Shown: in pieces, positions 9,998 through 19,905 of the stretch
How positions within the stretch are numbered: the stretch's first letter is position 1
Layout: every line of letters starts with the position of its first letter
Origin: Acinetobacter calcoaceticus ANC 3811
GTDB lineage: Bacteria > Pseudomonadota > Gammaproteobacteria > Pseudomonadales > Moraxellaceae
Assembly: GCF_000399665.1 (NCBI RefSeq)
Contig: NZ_KB976986.1
Location: 2,687,261-2,751,260, forward strand
Direction of reading: 5' to 3'
Length of the DNA stretch: 64,000 nucleotides
Translations under genes and position numbers: made by a program
The notes under the pieces: generated by a model
Told to the model about the DNA's origin: nothing
The model's database searches: none
The model's input: the letters and a program-made list of their open reading frames with translations, nothing else

Positions 9998-12900
9998 TTA
10001 GTCACCATTTTTCAGTTCAATGTTGATACCTAAAGAACGGATCTCTTTGGTCAATACGTTGAACGATTCAGGCATACCTGGATCCATATAATGGTTACCA
10101 TCTACAATATTCTTATAGATACGTGTACGACCTTCAACGTCATCCGACTTAACAGTTAACATCTCTTGAAGAGTATATGCTGCACCGTAAGCTTCAAGTG
10201 CCCAAACCTCCATCTCACCGAAACGCTGACCACCGAACTGTGCTTTACCACCAAGCGGTTGCTGTGTAACAAGTGAGTAAGAACCAGTTGAACGCGCATG
10301 CATTTTGTCATCAACCAAGTGGTTCAATTTGAGCATGTACATGTAACCTACAGTTACAGGACGATCAAACTGTTCACCCGTACGACCATCAAACAATACT
10401 GTTTGACCAGTACGTGAAATGTCAGCTAATTCAAGTAAGTCTTTAATTTGGCTTTCTTCAGCACCATCAAATACAGGAGTAGCCAAAGGCACACCAGCAC
10501 GTAAGTTGCCAGAAAGAGCTAAAACTTCAGCATCAGTTAAGCTATCAAGATCTTCTTGCTCGCCACCGACTTTGTTATAAATCTTGTCTAAGAATTCGCG
10601 AAGTTCTAAAACTGTACGCTGTTCTTTCAACATTTTTTCGATTTTATCGCCAAGCCCTTTAGCCGCCATACCCAAGTGAGTCTCAAGAATCTGACCCACG
10701 TTCATACGAGATGGTACACCCAATGGGTTCAATACGATATCTACCGGTACACCGTTAGCATCGTGTGGCATGTCTTCAACAGGTAAGATGTTAGATACAA
10801 CACCTTTGTTACCGTGACGACCAGCCATTTTATCACCAGGCTGAATGCGACGTTTAACTGCTAGGTAAACTTTAACAACTTTAAGAACACCTGTTGTTAA
10901 CTCATCACCAGTCGAAAGCTTACGTTTCTTCTCTGCAAACTTCTCATCAATTTCTGCGCTCTTCTCTTTCAAGAACACTTGAATTTGAGATAAACGTTCA
11001 GCAATTGCTTCGTCTGTAGGTTGGATTTCAAGTAAGTCAACAAGCTCTAAACCAGACAACATACCTTCAACGAGCTTATCGCCACGTTTAGTCGAACCAC
11101 CGCCGTTAGACTCTTGGCCATTAAGCAAACGAATTACACGCTCACGAGCTGCTTCTTCAAAGATCTTGTATTCTTCTTTCAAGTCTTTACGGTAAGCATC
11201 AAGCTGTGCTTTTTCAATTGCCATCGCACGGTCATCTTTCTCTAAGCCATCACGAGTGAAGACTTGAACATCGATAACTGTACCTTTAGTACCAGATGGA
11301 ACACGTAAAGATGAGTCTTTAACATCAGCTGCTTTCTCACCAAAGATTGCACGAAGCAATTTTTCTTCAGGAGTTAACTGAGTTTCACCTTTAGGCGTTA
11401 CTTTACCAACAAGGATGTCACCAGCAGTAACTTCCGCACCAATATAAACGATACCCGATTCATCAAGTTTAGAAAGTGCAGCTTCACCTACATTAGGAAT
11501 ATCGGCAGTAATTTCTTCTGCACCTAACTTAGTATCACGCGCTACACATGATAATTCTTGAATATGAATAGAAGTTAAACGGTCTTCTTGAAGTACACGC
11601 TCAGATAACAAGATCGAGTCTTCATAGTTGTAACCATTCCACGTCATGAACGCTACACGCATGTTTTGACCAAGCGCAAGCTCACCCATATCTGTTGACG
11701 GACCGTCTGCCAAGATGTCACCGCGAGCAACTTTGTCGCCCAAATTCACGATAATATTTTGGTTGATACAAGTGTTTTGGTTAGAACGTGTATATTTAAT
11801 GAGGTTGTAAATATCTACACCAGCCTCACCTGCAATCATTTCGTCTTCGTTTACACGAATAACGATACGAGAAGCATCTACATATTCAATCGCACCACCA
11901 CGGTCAGCGATCACGCATACACCCGAGTCACGTGCAACGTTCGCTTCCATACCTGTACCTACAAGCGGTTTATCCGCACGTAGAGTAGGAACCGCCTGAC
12001 GTTGCATGTTTGAACCCATCAATGCACGGTTCGCGTCATCGTGTTCAAGGAATGGAATAAGTGATGCAGCTACAGATACAACCTGCTGTGCAGATACATC
12101 CATATGCGTCACTTTTTCAGGTGAGATACGTACAAATTCACCTTGATGACGAACAGAAACCATATCTTCTGTTAAGTTACCATCTTTATCTAGCGCAGAA
12201 TCGGCCTGTGCAATAACAGTACCCACTTCTTCAATAGCAGAAAGGTATTCAACAGCATCAGTTACTCGGCCATCTACCACTTTACGGTAAGGTGTTTCCA
12301 AGAAACCAAAATCATTCGCCTTTGCATAAACAGAAAGCGAGTTGATCAAACCAATGTTTGGACCTTCCGGCGTTTCAATTGGACATACACGACCATAGTG
12401 AGTTTGATGTACGTCACGTACTTCAAAGCCCGCACGTTCACGCGTTAAACCACCAGGTCCAAGCGCTGAAACACGACGTTTATGTGTAATCTCAGATAAT
12501 GGATTGTTCTGGTCCATAAACTGAGACAATTGGCTTGAACCAAAGAATTCTTTGATTGCAGCTGCAACTGGTTTTGCGTTAATTAAATCTTGTGGAGATA
12601 AATTATCTGTTTCTGCTTGGCTTAAACGTTCTTTAACAGCACGCTCAACACGAACCAAACCAACACGGAATTGGTTTTCAGTCATTTCACCAACAGAACG
12701 TACACGACGGTTACCCAAGTGATCGATATCATCGACTTCACCTTTACCGTTACGGATTTCAACTAATGTACGTAATACATCGATGATATCTTCGTGCGAT
12801 AAAATACCTTCTACTTCACGTGACTTCTGATCAGTACCAACTTCGTATGGACGACCCAAACGACGGTTAAACTTCATACGACCTACTGGAGATAAGTCAT

Positions 12901-14086
12901 AACGTTCAGAAGAGAAGAATAAGTTATTAAATAAGTTTTCAGCAGCTTCTTTTGTTGGTGGCTCGCCTGGACGCATTACTTTATAGATTTCAACTAATGC
13001 TTCTTCACGACCAGATGTTGTGTCAGCACGTAATGAATCAGCAACAAATGAACCACGGTCAATATCGTTCGTAAACAAGATATTGAACTGTTTAACACCG
13101 CCTTCTGCTAGTTTCACCATAATTTCATGGCTTAACAACGTATTTGCAGCAATCACATCACCATTACGTAAAGTAATATCTTCAGCAGTGATACGCTCAT
13201 ACAGGTACTCATCAGGAACTGATAGCTTAGCTAAACCAGAAGCTTCCATTTGACGTACGTGACGTGCATTAATACGTTTACCTTGCTCAACAATGATTTT
13301 GCCATCATTATCTGCAATATCAAATTGCGCCATTTCGCCACGCAGACGATCTGGAACGAGGTCAATTTGATAGCTACCCATATCAAGATATACAGGCACT
13401 TTTTCATAGAACAAATTCAAGATTTGTTCATTGTTATAACCCAATGCACGCAACACAACAGTTGCTAATAATTTACGACGACGGTCAATACGTACATAAA
13501 CTAAATCTTTTGCATCAAATTCGAAATCTAACCATGAACCACGGTAAGGAATAATACGTGCAGAATAAAGTACTTTACCACTTGAATGAGTTTTGCCTTT
13601 ATCGTGATCAAAGAACACACCAGGTGAACGGTGTAATTGAGATACGATTACACGCTCAGTACCATTGATTACAAAGGTACCATTGTCTGTCATGAGTGGC
13701 ATTTCACCCATGTAGACTTCTTGTTCACGTACGTCTTTAATAGATTTAGTTTCGCGATCTTTAATAATCAAACGAATTTTTACGCGCATTGGTGCCGCAT
13801 AAGTCGAACCACGTAAAATACATTCACGCACATCAAACTCAGGCTTACCAAGGCTATACTCAACAAATTCTAAAGCAGCATTGCCAGAATAACTTTCTAT
13901 AGGGAAAACTGAACGAAATGCGGCTTGGAGACCGATATCTTCGCGGTTTTTTGGAGTTTTGCCACCTTGCAAGAACGTTCTATACGAATCGACCTGGATC
14001 GAAAGTAAGTACGGTGCTTCCATTACTTGGGGCAATTTACCAAAATTCTTACGGATCCGTTTCTTTTCGGTATATGAGTATGCCAT
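9998..14086 (-). CDS. rpoB: RNA polymerase subunit beta
   Basis: The 1362-aa beta subunit forms the other half of the polymerase active centre and the rifampicin pocket. The resistance-determining cluster reads [17 protein letters not shown] then [13 protein letters not shown] (about residues 518-545). It thus has the susceptible-type Asp in MDQNN, His in THKRR and Ser in VSALG. Other conserved blocks are [20 protein letters not shown] [35 protein letters not shown], and [12 protein letters not shown] near the C-terminal third. The ATG at 14086 follows GAGGA by about 6 nt. A 305-bp leader separates it from rplL and holds an attenuator-like terminator. Confidence 0.98.
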   Translation of the reverse strand: MAYSYTEKKRIRKNFGKLPQVMEAPYLLSIQVDSYRTFLQGGKTPKNREDIGLQAAFRSVFPIESYSGNAALEFVEYSLGKPEFDVRECILRGSTYAAPMRVKIRLIIKDRETKSIKDVREQEVYMGEMPLMTDNGTFVINGTERVIVSQLHRSPGVFFDHDKGKTHSSGKVLYSARIIPYRGSWLDFEFDAKDLVYVRIDRRRKLLATVVLRALGYNNEQILNLFYEKVPVYLDMGSYQIDLVPDRLRGEMAQFDIADNDGKIIVEQGKRINARHVRQMEASGLAKLSVPDEYLYERITAEDITLRNGDVIAANTLLSHEIMVKLAEGGVKQFNILFTNDIDRGSFVADSLRADTTSGREEALVEIYKVMRPGEPPTKEAAENLFNNLFFSSERYDLSPVGRMKFNRRLGRPYEVGTDQKSREVEGILSHEDIIDVLRTLVEIRNGKGEVDDIDHLGNRRVRSVGEMTENQFRVGLVRVERAVKERLSQAETDNLSPQDLINAKPVAAAIKEFFGSSQLSQFMDQNNPLSEITHKRRVSALGPGGLTRERAGFEVRDVHQTHYGRVCPIETPEGPNIGLINSLSVYAKANDFGFLETPYRKVVDGRVTDAVEYLSAIEEVGTVIAQADSALDKDGNLTEDMVSVRHQGEFVRISPEKVTHMDVSAQQVVSVAASLIPFLEHDDANRALMGSNMQRQAVPTLRADKPLVGTGMEANVARDSGVCVIADRGGAIEYVDASRIVIRVNEDEMIAGEAGVDIYNLIKYTRSNQNTCINQNIIVNLGDKVARGDILADGPSTDMGELALGQNMRVAFMTWNGYNYEDSILLSERVLQEDRLTSIHIQELSCVARDTKLGAEEITADIPNVGEAALSKLDESGIVYIGAEVTAGDILVGKVTPKGETQLTPEEKLLRAIFGEKAADVKDSSLRVPSGTKGTVIDVQVFTRDGLEKDDRAMAIEKAQLDAYRKDLKEEYKIFEEAARERVIRLLNGQESNGGGSTKRGDKLVEGMLSGLELVDLLEIQPTDEAIAERLSQIQVFLKEKSAEIDEKFAEKKRKLSTGDELTTGVLKVVKVYLAVKRRIQPGDKMAGRHGNKGVVSNILPVEDMPHDANGVPVDIVLNPLGVPSRMNVGQILETHLGMAAKGLGDKIEKMLKEQRTVLELREFLDKIYNKVGGEQEDLDSLTDAEVLALSGNLRAGVPLATPVFDGAEESQIKDLLELADISRTGQTVLFDGRTGEQFDRPVTVGYMYMLKLNHLVDDKMHARSTGSYSLVTQQPLGGKAQFGGQRFGEMEVWALEAYGAAYTLQEMLTVKSDDVEGRTRIYKNIVDGNHYMDPGMPESFNVLTKEIRSLGINIELKNGD

Positions 14087-14108
14087 CTGGAGTCCTCGGA
14101 AAGTAAAC

Positions 14109-14321
14109 CAAGCCCGCCTGCAGAACGGGCTCAGAAGGAATTACACAGGCCGATATGGCCACCACTGTTTACAAATGCTGCAATTTTTAGTGGTATTAAA
14201 ACGCTTAACAATATTTTTTAAAAAGAAAAATATTGGTAAACATTTGAAATTACTTTGATTATTCTGAAATATGACAGTTATTGTACAGAACAAACAAAAA
14301 TCGAGCCGATTATTGTAACGC
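14109..14321 (-). promoter_or_regulatory. rpoB leader with several hairpins
   Basis: This stretch between the attenuator and rpoB has no ORF with a ribosome-binding site. It can fold: CAATATTTTT/AAAAATATTG at 14209-14235, ACCACT/AGTGGT at 14161-14194, and AGCCCG/CGGGCT at 14109-14130 close to the rpoB Shine-Dalgarno. The last could affect translation initiation, which is inference. Confidence 0.4.
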
Positions 14322-14352
14322 AAAAAGGCTGATGACCCAAGAGCCATCAGCC
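14322..14352 (-). terminator. Attenuator-like terminator between rplL and rpoB
   Basis: On the minus strand an 8-bp GC-rich stem (GGCTGATG at one side, CATCAGCC at the other) with a 10-nt loop is followed by TTTTT. It sits about 40 nt past rplL, where E. coli has a partial terminator that lowers rpoBC expression relative to ribosomal proteins. Confidence 0.75.
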
Positions 14353-14359
14353 ATTTTAT

Positions 14360-14383
14360 GGAGCCGATTTAAAAACCGACTCC
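14360..14383 (-). other. Hairpin just after rplL
   Basis: GGAGTCGGTTT pairs with AAATCGGCTCC through two G-U pairs, directly in front of the attenuator. In E. coli this intercistronic region carries an RNase III processing site. A similar role here is inference. Confidence 0.4.
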
Positions 14384-14391
14384 TTTTACAA

Positions 14392-14757
14392 TTACTTAAG
14401 TGTAACTGTAGCACCAGCTTCTTCAAGTTTCTTCTTAAGTTCTTCGCCTTCTTCTTTAGAAATGCCTTCTTTAAGAACTTGTGGAGCACCTTCAACTAGG
14501 TCTTTAGCTTCTTTAAGACCAAGGCCAGTTGCTTCACGAACTGCTTTAATTACAGCTACTTTGTTAGCACCGAAAGAAGTCAACTCAACGTTGAATTCAG
14601 TTTGCTCTTCAGCAGCAGCAGCAGCAGGAGCAGCAGCTACAGCTACAGCAGCAGCAGATACGTTGAATTTTTCTTCAAAAGCAGAAATAAGTTCAACAAG
14701 TTCAAGAACAGTTTTTTCAGCAACTGCGTTTAGGATTTCTTCGTTTGTTAAAGCCAT
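14392..14757 (-). CDS. rplL: 50S ribosomal protein L7/L12
   Basis: This 121-aa acidic stalk protein binds translation factors on the large subunit. It has the three expected parts: an N-terminal dimerisation helix pair ([21 protein letters not shown]), an Ala-rich hinge ([16 protein letters not shown], about residues 35-50), and a C-terminal globular domain with the factor-binding helices ([31 protein letters not shown]). The ATG at 14757 follows the rplJ stop by 48 nt. It is second in the rplJL unit and is normally made in excess over L10 through translational control. Confidence 0.97.
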   Translation of the reverse strand: MALTNEEILNAVAEKTVLELVELISAFEEKFNVSAAAVAVAAAPAAAAAEEQTEFNVELTSFGANKVAVIKAVREATGLGLKEAKDLVEGAPQVLKEGISKEEGEELKKKLEEAGATVTLK

Positions 14758-14805
14758 GAGATTAACTCCAAATGGGTATTGAATGGTGTGGAAGTAGATT
14801 TAAGC

Positions 14806-15312
14806 TTAAGCAGCTTCTGACTCGTTTTTCTCTTGAAGCGCTGTAAGTAAGCGACCCAATTTCGAAATAGGAGCTTGAAGAACAGATGCGAGCATAGTAA
14901 GCGCTTTTTCTTGGTTTGGAAGATTTGCGATAACGCTAACTTCAGCACCTTGATAAAGTTTGCCGTCAAATGCAGCAGCTTTTAATTCAAATGCTTTGTT
15001 AGTTTTAGCAAATTCTTCAAACAAGCGTGCAGCTGCACCCATATCGTCTTCAGAAGTTGAGAATGCTAAGATTGTTGGGCCAACAAGGTTGTCATTCAAG
15101 ATTGCAAATTGCGTATCTTGAAGAGCACGTTTAGCCAAAGTGTTACGTACAACGCGTGTAGCAACACCTAGTTTACGAGCTTCAACACGAAGAGTAGTTA
15201 ATTGCTCAACGGTTAAACCTTGATAGTCAGCAACAACGGCAGCGAACGCTGTAGAAGCAGTTTGAGCCACTTCAGCAACGATCTGTTTTTTGCTTTCAAT
15301 AAGAAGAGCCAT
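14806..15312 (-). CDS. rplJ: 50S ribosomal protein L10
   Basis: L10 (168 aa) anchors L7/L12 dimers to the ribosome. The N-terminal part (SKKQIVAEVAQTASTAFAAV, DYQGLTVEQLTTLR) is the rRNA-binding domain, and the C-terminal amphipathic helix (about 140-165) is the L12 docking site. The ATG is preceded by a strong AGGAGG. The gene is preceded by a recognisable L10 leader, which fits autoregulation of rplJL translation by L10 or the L10-L12 complex as in E. coli. Confidence 0.97.
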   Translation of the reverse strand: MALLIESKKQIVAEVAQTASTAFAAVVADYQGLTVEQLTTLRVEARKLGVATRVVRNTLAKRALQDTQFAILNDNLVGPTILAFSTSEDDMGAAARLFEEFAKTNKAFELKAAAFDGKLYQGAEVSVIANLPNQEKALTMLASVLQAPISKLGRLLTALQEKNESEAA

Positions 15313-15366
15313 TGTAAAACCTCCTAACGGTGATTTATGTACTCAAAAAAGTACACTCCCAATTCG

Positions 15367-15390
15367 CAAGTCAACAAGGATTTGACTTGC
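15367..15390 (-). other. Hairpin in rplJ 5' leader
   Basis: A perfect 9-bp inverted repeat (GCAAGTCAA / TTGACTTGC) with a 6-nt loop lies between the L10-binding region and the rplJ start. A second, 6-bp hairpin (TGTACT/AGTACA) lies nearer the start, around 15338-15355. They may take part in coupling L10 binding to translation. Confidence 0.4.
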
Positions 15391-15408
15391 ACGCGGAGGA
15401 GGAATAAA

Positions 15409-15520
15409 TCACACCACCGCGTCTACGCAGGCTGGGCTATTAAGAAGATATTCAAAAGAAGTCTCTTCGCCTGTGGTCTTTGACGCTGATAAATTTACAT
15501 TTATCAATTCAAAGTCCGCC
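15409..15520 (-). promoter_or_regulatory. L10 leader (rplJL autoregulatory RNA)
   Basis: On the minus strand the segments GTCAAAGACCACAGGC and GCCTGCGTAGACGCGGTG closely follow the E. coli rplJ leader elements (GUCGAAGACCGCAGG and CCUGCGUAGACGGUG). These form the kink-turn-containing stem that L10 binds. A nested stem CTTTGA-x-TGATAAA / TTTATCA-x-TCAAAG (about 15480-15515) lies at its 5' side. Recognition is by motif, and the exact ends are approximate. Confidence 0.8.
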
Positions 15521-15553
15521 TGATGAGTGAGGAAACAAAGCATTACTTTGAAT

Positions 15554-15584
15554 GGGTGTAAAAAATCTATGATTTTTTACACCC
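15554..15584 (-). other. Perfect 14-bp hairpin between rplA and rplJ
   Basis: GGGTGTAAAAAATC and its exact complement GATTTTTTACACCC are separated by three bases. No T-tract follows outside the stem, so it is not a standard terminator. It may be an RNA processing or stability element at the rplKA-rplJL boundary. A smaller palindrome (ACTAAGTTT/AAACTTAGT, 15614-15632) overlaps the rplA stop. Confidence 0.5.
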
Positions 15585-15627
15585 TGCCCTCAATCAGGAC
15601 TTTAAAATTCTTGACTAAGTTTAAAAC

Positions 15628-16323
15628 TTAGTTAGAAACGTTGCTTACATCAACAGTAAGACCAGGACCCATAGTTGAGCTCAAAGTGATCTTTTTGATG
15701 TATATACCTTTAGAAGTTGCAGGTTTTAACTTTTTCAAGTCAGCAACTAAGGTTTCAACGTTTTGACGGATAGCAGCAGCATCAAAGCCTAACTGACCGA
15801 TCGCAGCATGGATAATACCCGCTTTGTCTACACGGTAACGAGCCTGACCAGATTTAGCGTTTTTAACAGCATTCGCTACATCAGGAGTTACAGTACCAAC
15901 TTTAGGGTTTGGCATTAAACCACGTGGACCAAGGATTGTACCGAGCTTACCAACAACACGCATAGCGTCAGGAGCTGCGATTACAACATCAAAGTTAAGG
16001 TTTCCACCTTGGATGCTTTCAGCAAGGTCATCAAAACCTACGATGTCTGCACCAGCTTCTTTAGCAGCTTCTGCTTGCGCACCTTGAGCAAATACTGCTA
16101 CACGTACAGTTTTACCAGTACCAGCAGGTAATGTAGTCGCGCCACGAACAACCTGGTCAGATTTACGCGGGTCTACACCAAGATTTACAGCTACATCTAA
16201 AGATTCTTTGAACTTCGCAGCAGGTAGGCTGTTAAGAACTTGCACCGCTTCTTCCAAAGTATAAACTTTGTTTGCTTCAACAGCAGCAGCAATGGCTTTT
16301 TGACGTTTAGTTAACTTTGCCAT
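15628..16323 (-). CDS. rplA: 50S ribosomal protein L1
   Basis: L1 (231 aa) forms the mobile stalk at the E site and in many bacteria represses its own operon. The sequence shows the L1 signature region: [20 protein letters not shown], then [19 protein letters not shown] near residues 127-145, and the rRNA-binding [19 protein letters not shown] at the C-terminus. The start at 16323 is 4 nt from the rplK stop, so the two are translated together. Confidence 0.97.
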   Translation of the reverse strand: MAKLTKRQKAIAAAVEANKVYTLEEAVQVLNSLPAAKFKESLDVAVNLGVDPRKSDQVVRGATTLPAGTGKTVRVAVFAQGAQAEAAKEAGADIVGFDDLAESIQGGNLNFDVVIAAPDAMRVVGKLGTILGPRGLMPNPKVGTVTPDVANAVKNAKSGQARYRVDKAGIIHAAIGQLGFDAAAIRQNVETLVADLKKLKPATSKGIYIKKITLSSTMGPGLTVDVSNVSN

Positions 16324-16326
16324 GTC

Positions 16327-16755
16327 TTATAGCTCCACTTCCAAGCCCATAGAACGTGCAGAACCAGCGATGGTACGTACACGTGCGTCTAAATCAGCAC
16401 CAGTTAAATCTGGTTCTTTAGTAGTCGCAATTTCTTCTAACTGAGCACGAGTCAACTTACCAACTTTAGTTTTGTTTGGTACAGCTGAACCCTTCTGGAT
16501 ACCAGCAGCTTTCTTAAGAAGGATAGAAGCTGGAGGAGTTTTCATGATGAATGTGAACGACTTGTCGTTGTACACAGTAATCACTACAGGAATTGGAAGA
16601 CCTTGTTCAACTTTTTGTGTAGCAGCATTGAATTCTTTACAGAATGCCATGATGTTTACACCACGTTGACCTAATGCAGGACCAATTGGTGGAGATGGAT
16701 TTGCTTTACCAGCTGGAACTTGCAGCTTGATATAGCCGTCAATCTTCTTAGCCAT
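16327..16755 (-). CDS. rplK: 50S ribosomal protein L11
   Basis: L11 (142 aa) is part of the GTPase-associated centre and is needed for RelA-type stringent sensing. The N-terminal domain has [20 protein letters not shown], including the proline-rich linker seen in all L11 proteins. The C-terminal rRNA-binding domain has the family motif around [19 protein letters not shown]. It is first in the rplKA pair after nusG. Confidence 0.97.
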   Translation of the reverse strand: MAKKIDGYIKLQVPAGKANPSPPIGPALGQRGVNIMAFCKEFNAATQKVEQGLPIPVVITVYNDKSFTFIMKTPPASILLKKAAGIQKGSAVPNKTKVGKLTRAQLEEIATTKEPDLTGADLDARVRTIAGSARSMGLEVEL

Positions 16756-16828
16756 TTTAAAATACCTCTGGGTACAAACGCCGCTAGGCTCCCCAATCTT
16801 TACGATACACTTCTATTACAACAACAAT

Positions 16829-16845
16829 GCCCGATAAAATCGGGC
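16829..16845 (-). other. Hairpin upstream of rplK
   Basis: GCCCGAT and ATCGGGC form a 7-bp stem with a 3-nt loop between nusG and rplK. No T-tract follows on the minus strand. In E. coli the rplKA leader binds L1; this hairpin is a candidate for that site, by position only. Confidence 0.35.
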
Positions 16846-16864
16846 GCTTTTCAACCAATTAAGA

Positions 16865-17398
16865 TTAAATCGTTTTTTCGACTTGGCGAAATTCGAGTTC
16901 AACCTGAGTTGGTCGATTAAATACGTTAATCGTCAACGTTAAACGTGACTTCTCGTATTGAACTTCTTCCACCACACCTTTAAAGTCTGTGAATGGACCG
17001 TCAATAACAAGTAATTCTTCACCCGGCTCAAACATCGTCTTAGGACGTGGTGCTTCACCTGTGTTACGTACACGCGCAAGAATCGCATCTGCTTCACGCT
17101 GAGTGATTGGTGCTGGTTTTTCAGGTGTACCACCGATAAAACCTAGAACCTTTGGACATTCTTTAACGATATGCCAAGTATCATCATTCATTTCCATTTC
17201 GACTAACACATAGCCTGGAAAGAATTTGCGCTCAGATTTACGTTTCTTACCATCCTTCATTTCTACCACTTCTTCGGTAGGAACAAGGACATCACCAAAG
17301 CTATCAGCAACAGCGCTACGCTGGATTCGTTCTGTAAGTGAACGTAACACTTGTTTTTCATAACCAGAATAGGCATGAATAATGTACCAACGTTTCAT
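16865..17398 (-). CDS. nusG: Transcription termination/antitermination factor NusG
   Basis: NusG (177 aa) binds the RNA polymerase clamp through its NGN domain and uses its KOW domain to contact Rho or ribosomal S10. The N-terminal RWYIIHAYSGYEKQV, the EFFPGYVLVEM-like RKFFPGYVLVEMEM, and VLGFIGG (residues about 40-95) mark the NGN domain. The KOW motif is EPGEELLVIDGPFTDFKGVV (about 123-142). It sits directly after secE with a 7-nt gap, as in most bacteria. Confidence 0.97.
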   Translation of the reverse strand: MKRWYIIHAYSGYEKQVLRSLTERIQRSAVADSFGDVLVPTEEVVEMKDGKKRKSERKFFPGYVLVEMEMNDDTWHIVKECPKVLGFIGGTPEKPAPITQREADAILARVRNTGEAPRPKTMFEPGEELLVIDGPFTDFKGVVEEVQYEKSRLTLTINVFNRPTQVELEFRQVEKTI

Positions 17399-17405
17399 AG
17401 CTCTT

Positions 17406-17846
17406 TTACCCGATAATCAACTTAATTAACCAACCCAAACCATAGTCAAAACACCATAAAACCAATGATGCAACAACTACAACCAATAGAACCTGCCACG
17501 ATGTGGTGACTGTTTCTTGTTTTGTTGGCCAAGTTACTCGACGCAATTCGACTCGTGCATCTTTTAGCAAACGAACGAAGCCTTTACCTTGATGGGTGGC
17601 GTATAATAAACCCAAAGCCACAACGATACAAGCAAAAATTGCCCCAACGCGCACCCAGATATTATTGGCAGGCGCCCAATGCGCTGGTAAATACTGATTC
17701 GCCATAACAGCTAAAACCAATAATGCAATCGCAATCACCCATAGAACAATATCTAGAGGTGAACCAGAACGAACAACTTCAGCAGAATTATTTCTTTGAG
17801 GAATTGGCGCGTCGCTCAATGCGTCGCGCGATTTATCATTCGACAT
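17406..17846 (-). CDS. secE: Preprotein translocase subunit SecE
   Basis: SecE clamps the SecYEG channel. This 146-aa protein has three hydrophobic segments (about 29-52, 62-84, 116-140), as in the longer E. coli-type SecE. The conserved amphipathic cytoplasmic helix before the last segment reads ELRRVTWPTKQETV, the family signature. The N-terminal 28 residues are polar and variable. It is co-transcribed with nusG and follows the tRNA-Trp gene. Confidence 0.95.
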   Translation of the reverse strand: MSNDKSRDALSDAPIPQRNNSAEVVRSGSPLDIVLWVIAIALLVLAVMANQYLPAHWAPANNIWVRVGAIFACIVVALGLLYATHQGKGFVRLLKDARVELRRVTWPTKQETVTTSWQVLLVVVVASLVLWCFDYGLGWLIKLIIG

Positions 17847-17921
17847 TTTTGTACTCGTCGTAGAACTCGCGACTTATTATATGAACAACTAAGCCAGCAT
17901 CAAGCTTTTTATTTCAAAATA

Positions 17922-17997
17922 TGGCAGGCCAGGAGGGACTCGAACCCCCAACATTCGGTTTTGGAGACCGACGCTCTACCAATTGAACTACTGACCT
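17922..17997 (-). tRNA. tRNA-Trp (CCA)
   Basis: A full cloverleaf is readable on the minus strand: acceptor AGGTCAG pairing with CTGGCCT, anticodon loop with CCA, T-loop GGTTCGAGTCC, and an encoded 3' CCA. It lies between tuf and secE. Confidence 0.95.
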
Positions 17998-18057
17998 ATA
18001 ATGCAGGTTGAGAGCCAAAGCCCTCAACCTGAGACGTAATCCGTAACTATATTATGC

Positions 18058-19248
18058 TTATGCAGTTACTTTCGCAACAACACCAGCACCTACAGTACGA
18101 CCACCTTCACGGATCGCAAAACGTAGACCTGGGTCCATTGCGATTGGGTGGATTAATTCTACTGACATTTCAACGTTGTCACCTGGCATAACCATTTCAA
18201 CGCCGTCTTGTAATTGGATTGCGCCAGTTACGTCAGTTGTACGGAAGTAGAACTGTGGACGGTAGCCGTTAAGGAATGGAGTATGACGACCACCTTCTTC
18301 TTTAGAAAGTACGTATACTTCTGCATCGAATTTAGTGTGCGGCTTGATTGTACCTGGTTTAGCAAGTACTTGACCACGTTGTACGTCTTCACGCTTAGTA
18401 CCACGTAGAAGAACACCACAGTTCTCGCCTGCACGACCTTCGTCAAGCAATTTACGGAACATTTCTACGCCAGTTACAGTCGTTACTACTGTGTCACGGA
18501 TACCAACGATTTCAACTGATTCGCCAACTTTAACGATACCAGATTCAACACGGCCTGTTACTACAGTACCACGACCAGAAATAGAGAATACGTCTTCGAT
18601 TGGCATTAAGAATGCTTTGTCGATAGCACGTTCTGGTTCTGGAATGTAAGAATCAAGCGCAGCAACCAATTCGATTACAGCAGATTCGCCATACTGACCT
18701 TGGTCACCATTAAGTGCAGCAAGTGCTGAACCACGGATGATTGGAGTGTCATCACCTGGGAAGTCATAAGTAGAAAGAAGTTCACGAACTTCCATTTCTA
18801 CTAATTCAAGTAATTCTTCATCATCAACAAGGTCACACTTGTTAAGGAATACAAGAATATAAGGTACACCAACCTGACGAGAAAGAAGGATGTGTTCACG
18901 AGTTTGTGGCATTGGACCATCAGTCGCAGCACATACAAGGATCGCGCCATCCATCTGAGCAGCACCAGTAATCATGTTTTTAACATAATCGGCGTGGCCC
19001 GGGCAGTCTACGTGAGCGTAGTGACGGATTGGAGAATCGTATTCTACGTGTGAAGTATTAATTGTAATACCACGTGCTTTTTCTTCAGGTGCCGAGTCGA
19101 TTTGTGAGTAATCTTTCGCTTCACCGCCGTAAGTTTTTGCACAAATAGTTGCAATCGCAGCAGTTAAAGTTGTTTTACCATGGTCAACGTGACCGATTGT
19201 GCCCACGTTTACGTGTGGCTTATTACGTTCAAACTTAGCCTTAGCCAT
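18058..19248 (-). CDS. tuf: Elongation factor Tu
   Basis: EF-Tu (396 aa) delivers aminoacyl-tRNA to the ribosome. All GTPase motifs are intact: GHVDHGKT (residues 19-26), [19 protein letters not shown] and the GSAL G5 element. Domains II and III follow, with [13 protein letters not shown] and the C-terminal [15 protein letters not shown]. It is encoded just after four tRNA genes, exactly like tufB of E. coli, so it is probably expressed from the tRNA promoter. Only one tuf copy is in this window. Confidence 0.98.
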   Translation of the reverse strand: MAKAKFERNKPHVNVGTIGHVDHGKTTLTAAIATICAKTYGGEAKDYSQIDSAPEEKARGITINTSHVEYDSPIRHYAHVDCPGHADYVKNMITGAAQMDGAILVCAATDGPMPQTREHILLSRQVGVPYILVFLNKCDLVDDEELLELVEMEVRELLSTYDFPGDDTPIIRGSALAALNGDQGQYGESAVIELVAALDSYIPEPERAIDKAFLMPIEDVFSISGRGTVVTGRVESGIVKVGESVEIVGIRDTVVTTVTGVEMFRKLLDEGRAGENCGVLLRGTKREDVQRGQVLAKPGTIKPHTKFDAEVYVLSKEEGGRHTPFLNGYRPQFYFRTTDVTGAIQLQDGVEMVMPGDNVEMSVELIHPIAMDPGLRFAIREGGRTVGAGVVAKVTA

Positions 19249-19394
19249 GTTTATAGTCCTCGTTTACGTCGAACACAATTCTGAGTAAAACTCAGCATCG
19301 ACATATCGCCTAAAAAATCAAACACCCAATACTTGAAAAGCAGACTAATAAGCCTGCTTTTTAAATCTTTGTAGAAAATCTACTAAACTGTATC

Positions 19395-19469
<75 letters not shown>

Positions 19470-19482
19470 GATTATCCTTCGA

Positions 19483-19558
19483 TGGAGCGGGAGACGAGGG
19501 TCGAACTCGCGACATGCAGCTTGGAAGGCTGCCGCTCTACCAACTGAGCTACTCCCGC
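19483..19558 (-). tRNA. tRNA-Gly (TCC)
   Basis: Minus-strand cloverleaf starts GCGGGAGTAGCTCAGTTGG, with anticodon TCC in the loop CCTTCCAAG, T-loop GAGTTCGACCC, and encoded CCA. Confidence 0.95.
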
Positions 19559-19595
19559 ACGATGCTGGTATACTTAGCACTTCAATCGAAGTTAA

Positions 19596-19679
19596 TGGTG
19601 GTGAGAGAAGGATTCGAACCTTCGAAACTTTCGTAGCGGAGTTACAGTCCGCCCCCTTTGACCGCTCGGGAATCTCACC
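19596..19679 (-). tRNA. tRNA-Tyr (GTA)
   Basis: This is a class II tRNA of about 84 nt with a long variable arm. The minus strand starts GGTGAGATTCCCGAGCGGTC, the anticodon is GTA in GACTGTAACTC, and CCA is encoded. Confidence 0.95.
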
Positions 19680-19731
19680 ACATCACACTTATTTCAGTGT
19701 TATCCTTCACTTAACAACTTCACACTTTAGA

Positions 19732-19807
<76 letters not shown>

Positions 19808-19848
19808 GCTTCTTAGTGTTTCGTACGTTTCGTATCGGAACGGTGTGC

Positions 19849-19876
19849 AGTTTAGCAAAACTTCCAAACGATGCAA
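19849..19876 (-). promoter_or_regulatory. Promoter of the tRNA-tuf operon
   Basis: On the minus strand, a -35 TTGCAT and a -10 TAAACT are 16 nt apart, followed by a GC-containing discriminator (GCACACCG). The start of transcription would be near 19842, about 35 nt before the first tRNA. Directly upstream, an A/T palindrome (19878-19901) could serve as an UP element. Confidence 0.6.
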
Positions 19877-19905
19877 GCAGTTTTTTAAAAAAAACTGCTA
19901 AAAAC

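Noticed and set aside
14462..14782. Plus-strand open frame antisense to rplL
   Set aside because: Shadow of the Ala-rich rplL codons, with no start site or recognisable domain.
19878..19901. A/T palindrome after trpE as its terminator
   Set aside because: The T-run lies in the first arm of the stem when read in the trpE direction and no T-tract follows. It fits an UP element for the tRNA promoter better.
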